From Brienomyrus brachyistius (Eukaryota > Chordata > Actinopteri > Osteoglossiformes > Mormyridae), in assembly GCF_023856365.1 (NCBI RefSeq), contig NC_064541.1:24096214-24160213 (forward strand): DNA of 64,000 nt, in the 5' to 3' direction. The first letter of the stretch is position 1, and each line of letters starts with the position of its first letter. A program made the position numbers and the translations under genes. A model generated the notes under the pieces. That model did not search any database. It was not told where the DNA came from and saw only the letters and a program-made list of their open reading frames with translations. Below are positions 47,545-58,717 of this stretch, one piece after another.

Positions 47545-48372
47545 TGAAATGTCCAAATCACTCCATTTTAGTTTCATCAGTCCACAGCACCTTATTCCAA
47601 AATGAAGCTAAGCTGTCCAAATGTGCTTTAGCATACCTCAAGCGACTCTGTTTGTGGCGCGTGTGCAGAAAAGGGTTCTTCTGCATTACTCTCCCATACA
47701 GCATCTCCTTGTGCAAAGTGTTGAACGATGTACAGTGACACCATCTGCAGCAAGATGATGTTGTAGGTCTTTGGAGCTGGTCTGTGGGTTGACTATGACT
47801 GTTCTAACCATCCTTCGGCTCTGCTTATATGAGATTTTACTTGGCCTGCCACTTCGGGCCTTAACTAGAACTGTGCCTATGGTCTTCCATTTCCTCACTA
47901 TGTTCCTCACAGTGGAAACTGACAGCTGAAATCTCAGATAGCTTTTTGTATCCTTTCCCTAAACCATAATGCTGAAAAATCTTTGTTTTCAAGTCATTTG
48001 TGAGTTGTTTTGAGGCTCTTCAGAGAAGATGCAAAGAGGAGAAAAACTTGCAATCGGCCACCTTAAATTCCCTTTCTCATGATTAGATTCACCTGTGTAT
48101 GTAGGTCAAGGGTCAATGAGCGTACCAAACAAATTTTGTGTTCCAATTATTAGTGCTAAAGGTATTCAAATCAATGAAATGACAAGGGGGCCAAATTTAT
48201 GCACCTGCCTAATTTTGTTTAAATAATTATTACACACTTTCTGTAAATCATATTAACTTCATTTCACTTCTCAAATATCACTGTGTTTATCTGCTATATG
48301 ATATATTTAACCAGTGTTTCATAAAGGAAAAGCATGAAAATGATCAAGGGTGCCCACACTTTTGCATAACAC
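47545..48372 (-). mobile_element. Tc1-type element fragment, fourth lineage
   Basis: The right end is GGTGCCCACACTTTTGCATA followed by ACACTGTA, the inverted-repeat end of a known fish Tc1 type. The minus-strand transposase part 47910-47686 reads MRNIVRKWKTIGTVLVKARS, GRPSKISYKQSRRMVRTVI and SKDLQHHLAADGVTVHRST, the DNA-binding half. It continues to about 47550 (FHFGIRCCGLMKLKWSDLDI style, broken). The catalytic half and left end are missing. Confidence 0.75.
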
Positions 48373-48424
48373 TGTATATGGACTATATACTGTATACTGA
48401 CTAATAACTATAAAACATGTTCAG

Positions 48425-48900
48425 TAAAGTTTGGTTTGAACAATGGAGTATGGGGGACAATGCACACCACTATATCTTCAGATTATGTATTTCTATATAT
48501 TTTCATTAATAATAATTAATAATAATCACCACCGGCTATTGACTGTTGAGTGCATATGTAAACATTCAAATATTAATTCATATTTGCCCTTAAAATATAA
48601 AATATGAAAAGCCATAGTGTTCAATAGTCACTATTAACTCAAATTGCTGAACCAATTTCTCATTACAGCAGAGATTGCGTCTTTTCTTAGATATTAATGA
48701 GATTTTACATACGTAGCAAAAGGCTTGAAATGCAAAAATGATCGGTGCGCAACTCTCCTGCCTGTGGACATCAAAAATCTGTGATTAAAAAATGCCTGAA
48801 AAATGCCTGGCTTGCATGCTGAAGACTGAATAAGACTGAATATTGAATATATAGCTAACTTTACTGCAGTCAGGGAATTCTCATGGCAAGCCGTTTCGAG
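48425..48900. repeat. Member of an unclassified repeat also present at 51470-52920
   Basis: GGGGACAATGCACACCAC at about 48452 and the block from GCATATGTAAACATTCAAAT to TTAGATATTAATGAGATTTT recur with clear similarity at 51480-51500 and at 52628-52790. No coding frame was found. Confidence 0.55.
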
Positions 48901-49489
48901 AGTTTTGGAAAACTCATTTGTTATGTCAGGTAATAACTGCTTTTTCTCTTTGATCTAAGCACTGTTTAAGATCAGTGATCCTGAAACCTAACCTGCTCCA
49001 GAGCACGTTAAACTTACAGCATGAATTACTGTAGTGATGTGTCCCACTTAAAAGAGAACCACCCTCATGATACCGAAAAGCCAGAGTTACTGCTACTTAT
49101 CCACAAAGGAATCCAACTTCGTGATACAAAACCGAAAAGTACTTGGTAGAAACCATAGATATCATATACGTAGATGCTGCATTGGACTTATCAGCTTGCA
49201 TAAATTCTGCCTCCATCTTCTGACGGGGTTCTAAGTGGAGTAGCGTCTGCACTATTACGTTAAATTGTAAATATGAAAATCTTCATTTTTAACATGGCCA
49301 GTTATTATGAAGTGCATCATGCATGCTTCTGGAACATTCATAACAGAGCAAACCAAAAGGAGATTGGTTGAAAATGTTGGTGTTTTATGGTGATTTTCAT
49401 TGTGGATAAGCCTTTGTTTCCATAGATAGACATGTAATAAGGAGGACTGACTACCCCGTGGCAATATGGTGGCTGCATTTATTTGGTTG

Positions 49490-50200
49490 AACAGCATCTA
49501 GACCTGTTAGAATCTTACATACCTAGATCATGTCCCCACTTAGTCTCCTTTACTCAAGACTGAACAGATTCAGCTCAGCTAACCTCTCCTCATAAGACAT
49601 TCCTCTAAGATCAGGAATCGTTCTTGTAGCCCTGCATTGAACCTTTTTTAAGGCAGCAATGTTCTTTTTAAGGTTCAGTGACCAAACCTGCACACAATAT
49701 TCTAGGTGGGGTCCATACACCTAGAGATGTAACCCGACACCCTATTGGCTTTCTTAATTGCTTTACCACACTGGCAAGAGTGGGTAATGGAAGCATCAAC
49801 ATACACACCAAAGTCTTTCTCATAATCAGCTACCTCTATTTCAGTGGAACCCATAAAATACTTGTGCTTTATATTTCTGCTCCCTGCATGGATTACCTTT
49901 CATTTCTCTACATTAAATTTCATCCAACAAGTATCTGTCCAGTCACTAAATTAAATTAAGATCCTGCTCTAGCCTCTGTTCTGCTAGTTCAGTATCTGCT
50001 ACACCACCCACCTTCGTGTCATCCGCAAATTTAACCAGTTTACTGTATGTATGGGTGTCAGTATCATTAATATAATTCAAGAACAATAGTGGTCCTAAAA
50101 TTGAACCCTGCAGCATCCCGCCATAAACGCAGGCCCACTGTGACATTGTGCCTCTAATAACTACAGACTGCTGTTAACCAGTTCTTTTATTTAGTAACCC
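49490..50200 (-). mobile_element. CR1 LINE fragment (RT catalytic block and C-terminal part)
   Basis: Minus frame 50146-49946 reads MLQGSILGPLLFLNYIND and KLVKFADDTKVGGVADTELA, the catalytic region of CR1-clade reverse transcriptases with FADD. The remainder to 49490 matches the same 3' coding region as 22795-23275 and 25009-25230, so it belongs to the same family. It is truncated at both ends. Confidence 0.8.
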
Positions 50201-50284
50201 ATGCTAAACAAATCTGGTGCTTGTCTGGTGACAGAGACTTATGTAATAAGTCGGGCCATTTAACCTTCTAGCAGCAGTGGTATA

Positions 50285-50719
50285 GGCAGTAATGGAGGTC
50301 ACCTCCGCTGCCCTGGAGTGTTTTCCTGCAGCTAACCCACCAGGATCAGCAGCGCACTCCTTAACTAGGACACGCCTGGCTCTTAAAGGGGCCAGGTCTG
50401 TTTGGGACGTCATCCAGAGGGTCCCAAAGGCTTTTAAAGGGGCAACGCCTGCTCCTATGATGCTAACCCATCAGGACAGGAGGCAGGAACAGGCAGGTTT
50501 CAAAGGGTCTGGAACAGGTGGGCGAGGAAGATAGGGCAGGCAGGGCAGGTGAGAGAGACAAAACACAAGAGACCGCTTAGTATAGCACATAAAAACAATG
50601 GCAACAATACTTCACAGGGACTGCTGGGCGAGACCGCCTTTTAAGCTGTGAGGGGCGGTCTCTCCAGAGTGGCTTCAGCTGTTCAGTCTGGGCAGCGTGG
50701 TCCCCAGCCCAGGTGTGAC
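50285..50719 (-). mobile_element. Possible LTR, minus strand
   Basis: The plus-strand edge CCCAGGTGTGACA at 50719 reads TGTCACACCTGGG on the minus strand, a typical LTR start. A GC-rich body with a GCTTAAAAGGCGG promoter-like core follows. The far end is not defined. Confidence 0.45.
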
Positions 50720-51679
50720 AATTACATTGGTTAAACCTGCGATTTCATACACTAATGCTAGCAGAAAACTTTAGCTCTTCATCATAACTTACTTTTGACT
50801 AGCCAAGACATTAGTGTTAGCTAAAGAGATGGGACTGACTTGCCAACTTACCTTTCTATGTAGGACTTGAAGTGTCAAATGAAATTCGATGTGGTGGTAG
50901 TGTTGCTTATTTTTGTGCTGTAGACCTTGCACACTGCTGATCTTACTAGTGTTGTCTGTTACATAATTTTTGTATCCAAATGTCACTTGGTAGGTTGCCA
51001 GGTTTGCGCGCATGCAACAGCAGGTACCAAATGTTTCCCATGTTTCAAAAACAAATTGTAATGTGAACTCTTCAATATCAAAGACAATGCAAATGTTCAA
51101 CAAAACTAAAGTCACGTCATTTGACTCAAGTCTAAAGTCATGAATATCAAGTCATGTCTTTTTTTGATGTTAGTGAAGCAAGTCTCAGCTCCTCAAATTA
51201 GCCGCTGAAGTCATGTGACTTGAGTCCCCATCTCTGGTCGATAGGAGTGTTTTTTTCCTTTCTTTGCATTCGCTCTCTGGCAGGTTGCGCTGGTCGTCTC
51301 TTCCGCTGGCAACTCTGCTTCTCTTGGGTTATCTCAGGTTGGGCCACGTGGGGGGATGGGGGCTGGGTGGCAGGGGGTGGTGTTTGTTGCTGTGAAATTT
51401 TTGCTTGTTCCATTCTTCGTTTAATAGCTCTAAAAGCAAATAAGGCAGGTATGTCCTGTAAAGTTTACTTCGATCTGTGGTTAGTGTGGGACAATGCACA
51501 CTCCTTGGGTTTTTAGCTTATACTGTATATGTTTAAATGTATATGTTAATTCTTTTGCTACATCCATACATACATGTGCTAGGGGGCAAAATACGAATAA
51601 CTTCATAGCTCTAAACCTAAACATGCACATTTATGAATGGACTCTTTGGCAAGATATTCATATGTATCTATAGGAGTTC

Positions 51680-52700
51680 CTGAAAATCCCCCATTGTCTC
51701 CCATCGACCACCGATTAAAACACACTTTGTTAGATGTGCTTGTTGTATTTAGTTTCATAATGAATAGCCATTAAATTTCCTCCAAGGCACAATGAATGGA
51801 CAGAGTTACTCTCTGTACTCTTAGTAATAAAAAATAATGTATGTAAATATATAATCTGAGAACCGAAAAACTGTACCCTTCTGTCTCCCACAGTCCACTG
51901 TTCAAAGCATATTGTACTACATTAGTCTTATTTAGTTATGAAGTTAATTAATGTATTTGTATATTGCCCCATTGAATACTGTATGTATACAATATAATAA
52001 TTAATAACCATTACATACAAACGAACATGAAAATCCAAGGGTTGTGCATTGCTCCGTAGACTTATCAATGCACAGTTTACTAGATGTGACTATGTTGTTT
52101 AGTTTTAGAGCTATTTATCCATTAGTTTATTGCCCGCTTGCATTTAATATGGATAAAATTATTAACCATTTTAGACAAACTTATATGAAAATGCAATGGG
52201 TGCGCATTGTCCCTCAGAGTCCAATGAGCGAAGCATACTTGACAGGATATAACTGTGTCATTTTGTTTTTGTTTTCATGTGTTTCCCCAATTACATGTAA
52301 TATGGATACAATAATGGATGTATTAATTAATAACTATTACAGCCAAAAATAACCTGAAGATCCAGGGGGTGTGTATTGTTCCTTAAATTCCACTGTTCAA
52401 TGCACACTTTACTAGTTATGCCTATCTTGTTTAGTTTTAGATCTATTAGCCCATTAGTGTATTGCACCATTGCACATTAAACGGATACAATATAATAATC
52501 AATAACTAGTACACACAAATATAACTCCAAAGGGTGTGCATTGTTCCCTAGAGTCAACTAAACGAAGCACAATTCATTAGATGTGCCTGTCTTGTCTTGA
52601 ATTGTCCAATTGGAAATTATCCGGATACATGCAAACATTGAAAAATAAATTAAAATTTGCATGTAAGGCAATCTAGAAAGTCAAGGGGTGTGCAACAGGT
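51680..52700. repeat. Degenerate tandem repeat, unit about 165 bp, about six copies
   Basis: The recurring anchor is TGTGCATTGTTCCCTAGAGT, with variants at about 51689, 51872, 52043, 52201, 52370 and 52535. The last four intervals are about 171, 158, 169 and 165 bases. Each unit also carries CACTTTACTAGATGTG, CTTGTTTAGTTTTAG and GGATACAATATAATAAT words. Identity between units looks like 65-80 percent by eye. A related sequence lies at 48425-48900. Confidence 0.75.
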
Positions 52701-53349
52701 GCCATGAAACCAAAATGTTAAAAAAACACCTAATTACAGCTGAAATGACCTATTTTCTTAGCTATTATTGAGATTTTGAAATGGCTCAAAAAACAAAAAT
52801 AATTGATGTGCGTCATTGTCTGAGTATCACAATTCTGTCATTAAAAACGTCCTACCTGACTTCTGTTAAAAGTTATTAATGCCGGAAAACTGATAAACGA
52901 GTTTGAGGCTAACTTGACTGCGGCCTTTCATGTTCTGTCTTGCGTGTTTTCATACTTTGTGGCCTTTCATCCCCCTTTTTGCGGCTGTTCTCCATGTGGG
53001 TATCTTCAGTCCTTCCATTCTGCTCCACCCCTCCGATAAATTCGAGGTGTGAGATTTTAAAGTCCATGGTCCATAAATATTGATTATTGGGAATTTGGCA
53101 CTTGAACAATGGCCTGGGTCATCCAACTGGAGTCCTGGTCGGAGGTGTGCTTATTGGATTTATGATTGTAATGAGGCAACTTTAGGGGTGACTTTAATTT
53201 AAAATATTTGATTTTAGATACGTGCAGGTACATAACAATCCACAATCAGATTCAAATTAAAAATCAAAAATAATTGTTGCATTATTTTTAGTATGACATT
53301 GCAATTCAAATTACATCTTACATGCTGATTATTCACATCGATGCATAGT

Positions 53350-53880
53350 ACATGTGTATATGTAACACATCATCAGATATTGACACCTTTAGATATGTTT
53401 TACAGAAGTTCTATTTCAAATTCCAAACAGCAATCTTACTGTATGGCTGTGAGACATGGACGCTAGCCAGTGAGCTGAGACAAAAACTGAACTCCTTCGG
53501 TACTGTGTCTCTTCAGAGAATCCTTGGGTACCACTGGTTTGACTTTCTGTTGAATGAACAGTTTCTAGAAGAGTCCCGAATGAGGCACATTACCTGCATT
53601 GTGAGGGAGCGTCTGTTACGGCACTATTGTATGGCGCAATTCCCTGAGGGTGATCCAGCTCTCAGGATCCTCACTGCTGGGGACTCAAGTGGCTGGAACA
53701 GGCCAAGGGGACGCCCACGTAACACCTGGCTGCGGCAGATGGATGGCCATTTCCGGCAGGTGGGACTGGACCGTGTGGCTGCTTGGGGGATCGCTGGCCG
53801 GGATCCCAAGGAGTTTCACCGTATAGTGGGTGTGGCAACACGCTGCATCAGCGCATGTTCCCCAACCTGACCTGACCTGT
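53350..53880 (+). mobile_element. LINE C-terminal fragment, 172-residue open frame
   Basis: An uninterrupted plus frame (53352-53870) reads AILLYGCETWTLASELRQKL, NSFGTVSLQRILGYHWFD, HITCIVRERLLRHY, RPRGRPRNTWLRQMDGHFRQ and DRVAAWGIAGRDPKEFHRIV. The YGCETW and RGRPRxTW motifs mark the region after the RT core of RTE/R-type LINEs. The RT itself is missing upstream, so the copy is 5'-truncated, as LINE insertions often are. The 3' end carries a short CCTGACCTGACCTG repeat tail at 53866-53880. The intact frame suggests a fairly young insertion. Confidence 0.75.
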
Positions 53881-53982
53881 TGTTTTAGCCCCTTTTAAAT
53901 CAACTGGCAGGTACTGATTGTTAAAAATGAAAACAAAATGGAAACAAAAGAGAACATACAGATGTTAACATTTAGATATTTG

Positions 53983-54375
53983 TTAACACTTTACATTTAC
54001 TGCACCTTCATAATGGTTTTATATTGAATTCATAAAACGTTCAGTGCACCTTCATAATGTATTCATTAAGTGTCATAAAACATACATAAACAACATGCAT
54101 CATACATAAAGCAGCATGCAAGTATACCTTAACATCCTAACATCCCTTAAAGGCTGTAATATACATTAATAACAAACATTATATAATAATAACAAATATT
54201 ATAATCGTATAATCATCTAATATTTCCTAGTAATGTATATTAAACCTGGTAAGGGATATTAGGATGTTAAGGTATACTTGCATGCTGCTTGAATGAATGC
54301 ATTGTGAAGGTGCACTGAATGTTTTATGAATGCATAATGAATGCATTATGAAGGTGCACTTAATGGAAAGCGTTT
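53983..54375. mobile_element. Palindromic MITE
   Basis: Left (CTTTACATTTACTGCACCTT, CATAATG) and right (CATTATGAAGGTGCACTTAA) ends are inverted. Further in, GCAGCATGCAAGTATACCTT (about 54113) pairs with AAGGTATACTTGCATGCTGC (about 54270), so nearly the whole element can fold into one hairpin. The centre is an AT-rich loop. No frame is present. Confidence 0.75.
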
Positions 54376-54659
54376 CCAGATATTTATACTGACAAATAGT
54401 AAATACTTATACAGAACATACAGAGGCAAAGTATAAAATATATATTTCTCTCTTTGAGGGATTGGTTTCTTAAAACAACAGCACTCTTTGTTTCACTCAT
54501 CAGTTCCTGTGAATCCCTGCCTAGACTAGGCAAGCAGGATACAAGCCTGCACTACACAGGATCTTTAAACAATCCCCAGTTTTTATTCCTAGGATTCTAA
54601 ATCTCTGAGCCATAAAACTCAGAATGTTGGCCTTCCTTTGCCTTGTAATCTGAATTTCT

Positions 54660-54682
54660 GTGTGTTTGTGTGTGTGTGTGTG
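54660..54682. repeat. (TG)n microsatellite
   Basis: A TGTGTGTG run leads into the GTGGGGACC-type repeat that follows. Confidence 0.85.
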
Positions 54683-54689
54683 AATTATG

Positions 54690-54960
54690 TTTGTATTACA
54701 ATGTGGGGACCAAGTGTTCCCCACAATGAACTAAAAACATATTATTTTGACACTGTGGGGACCATTTTTAAGGTCCCCACAAAGATCTGTAAATGTAGTT
54801 AAAAAAAAAAGCTAAAAATACCAAAAGTCTCATATTTTGTTTGGTTAATTATGGTTAAGGTTAGGGCTGGATAGGGGTTAAGGTCATCATGCTGGGATTA
54901 GAGTTTTCCCCATAGAAATGAACGGAGAGTCCCTACAAAGATAATTACAAATTCTGTGTG
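54690..54960. repeat. GTGGGGACC-type dispersed repeat
   Basis: Contains AATGTGGGGACCAAGTGTTC, GTGGGGACCATTTTTAAGGT and GGTTAAGGTTAGGGCTGG, a common dispersed sequence in fish introns. A small piece of it also occurs at 13610-13665. Confidence 0.55.
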
Positions 54961-55385
54961 GGTGTGTCTGTGTTTGCATGTGTCCATGTGTAGTCATACA
55001 TACAGTATGTTGATTAGAACAGTTTTTTAACAGTTGTGCATCTATAAAAAGCCAGTCTGATGTTTATCAAGGTACTGTTTTTCTTGTTTGTTTGCCATGC
55101 TCATATGACTTCTCACTTAAAAAGTGCATATAAACATACACACAGACTACAGAAAGCTTGTCGTACCTCAGTGTCAATTCAGAAGGGCATCAATACAGAA
55201 GGGCATCAATATGCTTTGAATGAAAGAGTGTATTGAATTCACAAGAACACAATTAGTTTCAATGCTAAAAGTGTTGAAAACTTTGTCATTTTTGTGACTG
55301 TGATTTGTTATGCCTTCTTCATGCTTTCCTTACTCATCATTTTCTTTTTTACTCATTCCACTTTTTACCCTCTTCTCGCACACAG

Positions 55386-55476
55386 GCATTCCACCCAGCA
55401 GCAGACCAACATAGTCATCACCAGGACAAGTCTACTCATCAAACAGCTCTCTGACATCATCAATGGCTCCTCACGG
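55386..55476 (+). CDS. tsnare1: tsnare1 coding exon 3 of those seen
   Basis: The acceptor is CACACAG ending at 55385. The first base completes the split leucine codon from 11682, and 30 full codons follow: HSTQQQTNIVITRTS, then LLIKQLSDIINGSSR. Human TSNARE1 reads [20 protein letters not shown] followed by QMAELL in the same place, so order, phase and residues agree. This is the third helix region of the syntaxin N-terminal bundle. The exon ends in phase 0 at CGG. The donor that follows is GTAGAA, weaker than the GTAAGT donors of the two exons upstream. The exon is separated from its upstream partner by 43.7 kb of element-rich intron. Confidence 0.87.
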
Positions 55477-55953
55477 GTAGAAACCCATTTTTCTAATTCT
55501 GTTTGGCTTTTGAATTCTAATAACTTGTTGGAATGTGTTCGCATTGCCATAAAAATAAATAAAATAAAAAGTTAAATGCATTAATGCAGCACATTGTGAT
55601 TTATACAACAAAAATACATAACTAACATGAGGAAAAACTAAATAAATACAAGACCCATTTTAGAGTCAGAAATATATCAGTGCACATTAAATGCTACCCC
55701 AATGAGAACATACTTAATTCACCCCTACATTTCAAGTCCAAATCAGGAAAATAGCCTCTTTAAAGTGAAATGGGTTTTAATTGCTCAGATCCTTATAGCG
55801 AGATATCTTGTATCATATTTAAGCTATTCTTTTCTGAAAGCTTTCTACTAGAATGCAGAATTGTAATTTTGGCAGATTATGGCATGAGCCGAGCAAAGTT
55901 TTATTTCTCACTGAGAACCATAACTAAAAAGTAACACAAATTTGTGATAATAT

Positions 55954-56641
55954 TGTCTGTCAGGGTCAGCCCCGGTTGTTCCACTCTGTGTCCCTTCCCC
56001 ATATGGCCAGCAGGTGTTGCTGATCATCCCGTCCCTCGTGTTGTCAGTCTTTGTGTTTTCTCCGGCTCCCTGTCGGCTACATGGCTCAACTCGAGCATGC
56101 GGTTGTTTGTCAGTCCCTCTGTCGTGTTAGTTCCTGTGTCTGGTGATTTTTGTATTCTGTTTTGATTTCTTGTTTTGAGCCTTAGTTATGTTTTATTGGT
56201 TTTGTTACTCCCAGTGTTAGATTCTGTTCTTTCCTGTTTTCTTGGTTAGTTCTTAGTTCCCCTGTTTAGTTCCCTTGACTTAATTAGTTTCACCTGTGAC
56301 CTGTTTTCCCAACCCTTGTTAATCTCACCTGCCCCTTGTTAGTATTGTTACCCCTCTGTATTTAAGTCCCTGCCTCTGTTTAGCTCACTATTGGTTTGTT
56401 GGATGTTCTGTTGATTGCGATTGTTGTTAAATGTATGGTCTGCTTACAAGCCCTATTTGTAATTAGTCTTGTTTATCACCATTTACTTTTGACCCCTTGT
56501 GGTCCTTTGTGTTGATAGTGTTTTCTGGTGTTTTTTAGTTCAGTTAATAAACCCCGTTTATCCATTGAGCTGCAAATGGGTCCACCATTTCTGCCTGCAC
56601 CATGCCTTGTTCTCGTGCCCAAACCGCTTCATTTCGTGACA
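55954..56641 (+). mobile_element. Solo LTR, sense orientation, in the tsnare1 intron between exons 3 and 4
   Basis: About 688 bp from TGTCTGTCAGGG (or TGTCAGGG at 55958) to TTTCGTGACA. The flanks AATAT and AATTT agree at four of five positions for the longer version. It has the promoter core CTGTATTTAAGTCCCTGCC (about 56357) and an AATAAACCCCGTT polyadenylation block (about 56546). It occupies more than half of the 1,276-bp intron and points the same way as the gene. Confidence 0.7.
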
Positions 56642-56752
56642 AATTTCTATATATCTTATTACCTAAACATCCATATATATCAAGATATCTCTGTACATTT
56701 GTTCTACCACAGTTCTGACATGATTCTTCTCAGCATTTACTTTTGTTCACAG

Positions 56753-56827
56753 CAAGACCGACTGCGTCTGACAAGACTTAAGAAGGAACTCTCTGATTCT
56801 GTGCAGTGCTATGGTGATCTCCAAAAG
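56753..56827 (+). CDS. tsnare1: tsnare1 coding exon 4 of those seen
   Basis: This 75-base exon has 25 codons, starts and ends in phase 0, and lies between acceptor TTGTTCACAG and donor GTAGGG. It encodes QDRLRLTRLKKELSDSVQCY and then G-D-L-Q-K. The human counterpart has [20 protein letters not shown], so the match is strong over the whole exon. The human protein has a few more residues before this point, so the fish protein is shorter at the exon 3/4 junction. An LTR in sense orientation ends 111 bases upstream of the acceptor. The longer ORF through this exon (56528-56959) mixes LTR, intron and exon and is not a separate gene. Confidence 0.88.
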
Positions 56828-57067
56828 GTAGGGTCCATTATACAATTTATTCATTACCCCAGTCTGTATTATAGACATCAAACATATGAGAAACATGTAA
56901 GCCTTTTCATATTTGATGTGACACAATTTTTATTAACTTCACTTTTTAAATCTAATTAAAAACAGATAATGATGTATTTCAATTTCGGTTTAAGTCCCGT
57001 ATGAAAAAGTCTTTTTAATAACTCATTCATAGCTGCTCTCCAATTAAAACATATGTTCGTTTGACAG

Positions 57068-57124
57068 AAAATTGCAGATCGCTCCAGGGCCTTGCTTCCC
57101 ACAACCCACAAAGACAAGAAAAAG
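57068..57124 (+). CDS. tsnare1: tsnare1 coding exon 5 of those seen
   Basis: This 57-base exon (19 codons, phase 0 at both ends) has acceptor TTTGACAG and donor GTAATA. It encodes KIADRSRALLPTTHKDKKK. Human TSNARE1 has KIAEKSRALLPMAQRGSK at the same place, the linker between the N-terminal bundle and the SNARE helix. The intron before it is only 240 bases and contains no element I recognise. No further tsnare1 exon was found between 57125 and 64000. The SNARE motif (human DITEEDLEAIRLREEAILQ region) and the C-terminal anchor must lie beyond the window. Confidence 0.87.
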
Positions 57125-57129
57125 GTAAT

Positions 57130-58540
57130 ATATAAATAAATAATGTAACATAATGCAAATGGAGTGCCCAGGACGTCCTCCAAATGTTCGCATGAACATC
57201 TCTTAGACATTTTTGTTGTGGAGCCCTTTAAACATCATTAAGATGTTCTTATGGGATGCTCGTGGAACATTCAGTGAACATTCAAGGATTTTTATTTATA
57301 TAAGTGCAGGCTAATATTCTCTGTTCAGCAGATTAAATGCAACATACCATATTTTTCTGTAACAAATCATAAAGTAGTAATTATACAATATAATTACAGT
57401 TATCAGTTATGACAAATGGTAACATAAGTTTCATTATTAATTACTTATTGCATTAATATATGATTTGCATAATGTTGATTAATGATAGAAAAGCATAATA
57501 TTAATTTTTCTTCCACAAAACAAATATGGCTGAAAATAAAGTTAACGGAAATGTCTCGTGAATTTTTTAAAAGGAAAATCTGCTACTTTTACCACACTTT
57601 TGCTTTATGACTTACTTTTACTTTTCACAAACAACTTGGACATTAATTGAGCAGTACTTCTTTCGATTACGAAAAAGTTCCCTATTCTCACCACCGTGGT
57701 TGGTAATCAAAATAAGCATGGAAGACGCATAAAGTATGTAGGTTAAACTTCATGCATAATTCCATATAAAACTACACTGCCACACCAAAACAGTGGAGGA
57801 TTAAAAAAAAAAGTTGTTTTGTTAGTTACTGGGGGGGATCAATCGTGATCAAAATGGGACACAGCCTGGCATTTTGCTTACATGATCCATGCCACGTTCC
57901 TGATTCTTGTTAAATCCGGCCAGCAGATCAATCTTTGTTTTCCACAGAATAAAAACTGATGCAACATTACCCCACTAATAAGTGTGGGCAAGTGTCACCA
58001 CTGGCACCGGTGATGTTAGACAAAAGTATATTGGTTAGCTATCAAATTTTCCAATGCAGAAACATGGAAACACAGGCAAAAGTGTATTAATTGATTCAAT
58101 GAATGAATTATTTTTGTACCCAAATTACAATCTGTTCAATTTTTGCTCCACTGCATCTCTTTCTGCACTTCTGTACAACTTCCATGGTAGCACCGGATCC
58201 ACATCAATCATCTGATAGCTCCCTGTAGCACAAAAATGCAAAGCTACTAGGAACTGGAGAAGTGGAGGTACAGCAGAGTTCCTCTCTCTTCCATGCATGA
58301 TAGCTGGTTCAGCTTTCCCACTGAAGTATATGACACTCTTTTGTAAAACTTTACCACTGGGAAAACTCACTATTGCTTTAAAAAAAAAATTCAATTAGAT
58401 TTAACCTGTCTCATTTTCCTGCATGGAACTCCAATCCCATCCAGCAAAGAAATGTAGCCATGTTGCCGATAAATCTGAAACAGACCTAACGTAAATGTTT
58501 AAATATGACTCCTAATCCATATTTATGATAGGTTTAAATT
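57130..58540. other. Intron sequence without recognised gene
   Basis: No further tsnare1 exon is visible. The stretch has no recognised element. 58125-58394 on the minus strand is an open frame without known motifs. Confidence 0.4.
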
Positions 58541-58542
58541 CA

Positions 58543-58717
58543 CTGGTGCAACAGACTTCAATTTAATCTGTGGTAGTTTTAAGTGGAAATTAGTCTTATT
58601 AGATTATAAAAGTTTTAGATTTAACCAAGATTAGCTGTAAACTAAATTTAAACTAAGTTTAAAGTTTAGTGCAACAGTGTTTAAGTAGTTAAATCATGAT
58701 TTAATCCAGTTGCACCA
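58543..58717. mobile_element. Small MITE
   Basis: Ends TGGTGCAACAGACTTCAATT and, reverse complemented, TGGTGCAACTGGATTAAATC are imperfect inverted repeats. The body is full of TTTAAAC and GATTTAA words. The target duplication is not clear. Confidence 0.5.

Noticed and set aside
51680..52700. CRISPR-like array
   Set aside because: Units are about 165 bp, diverged and without unique spacers, in a vertebrate-type intron.
56528..56959. 143-codon ORF around tsnare1 exon 4
   Set aside because: It combines LTR, intron and exon sequence; only 56753-56827 is conserved.
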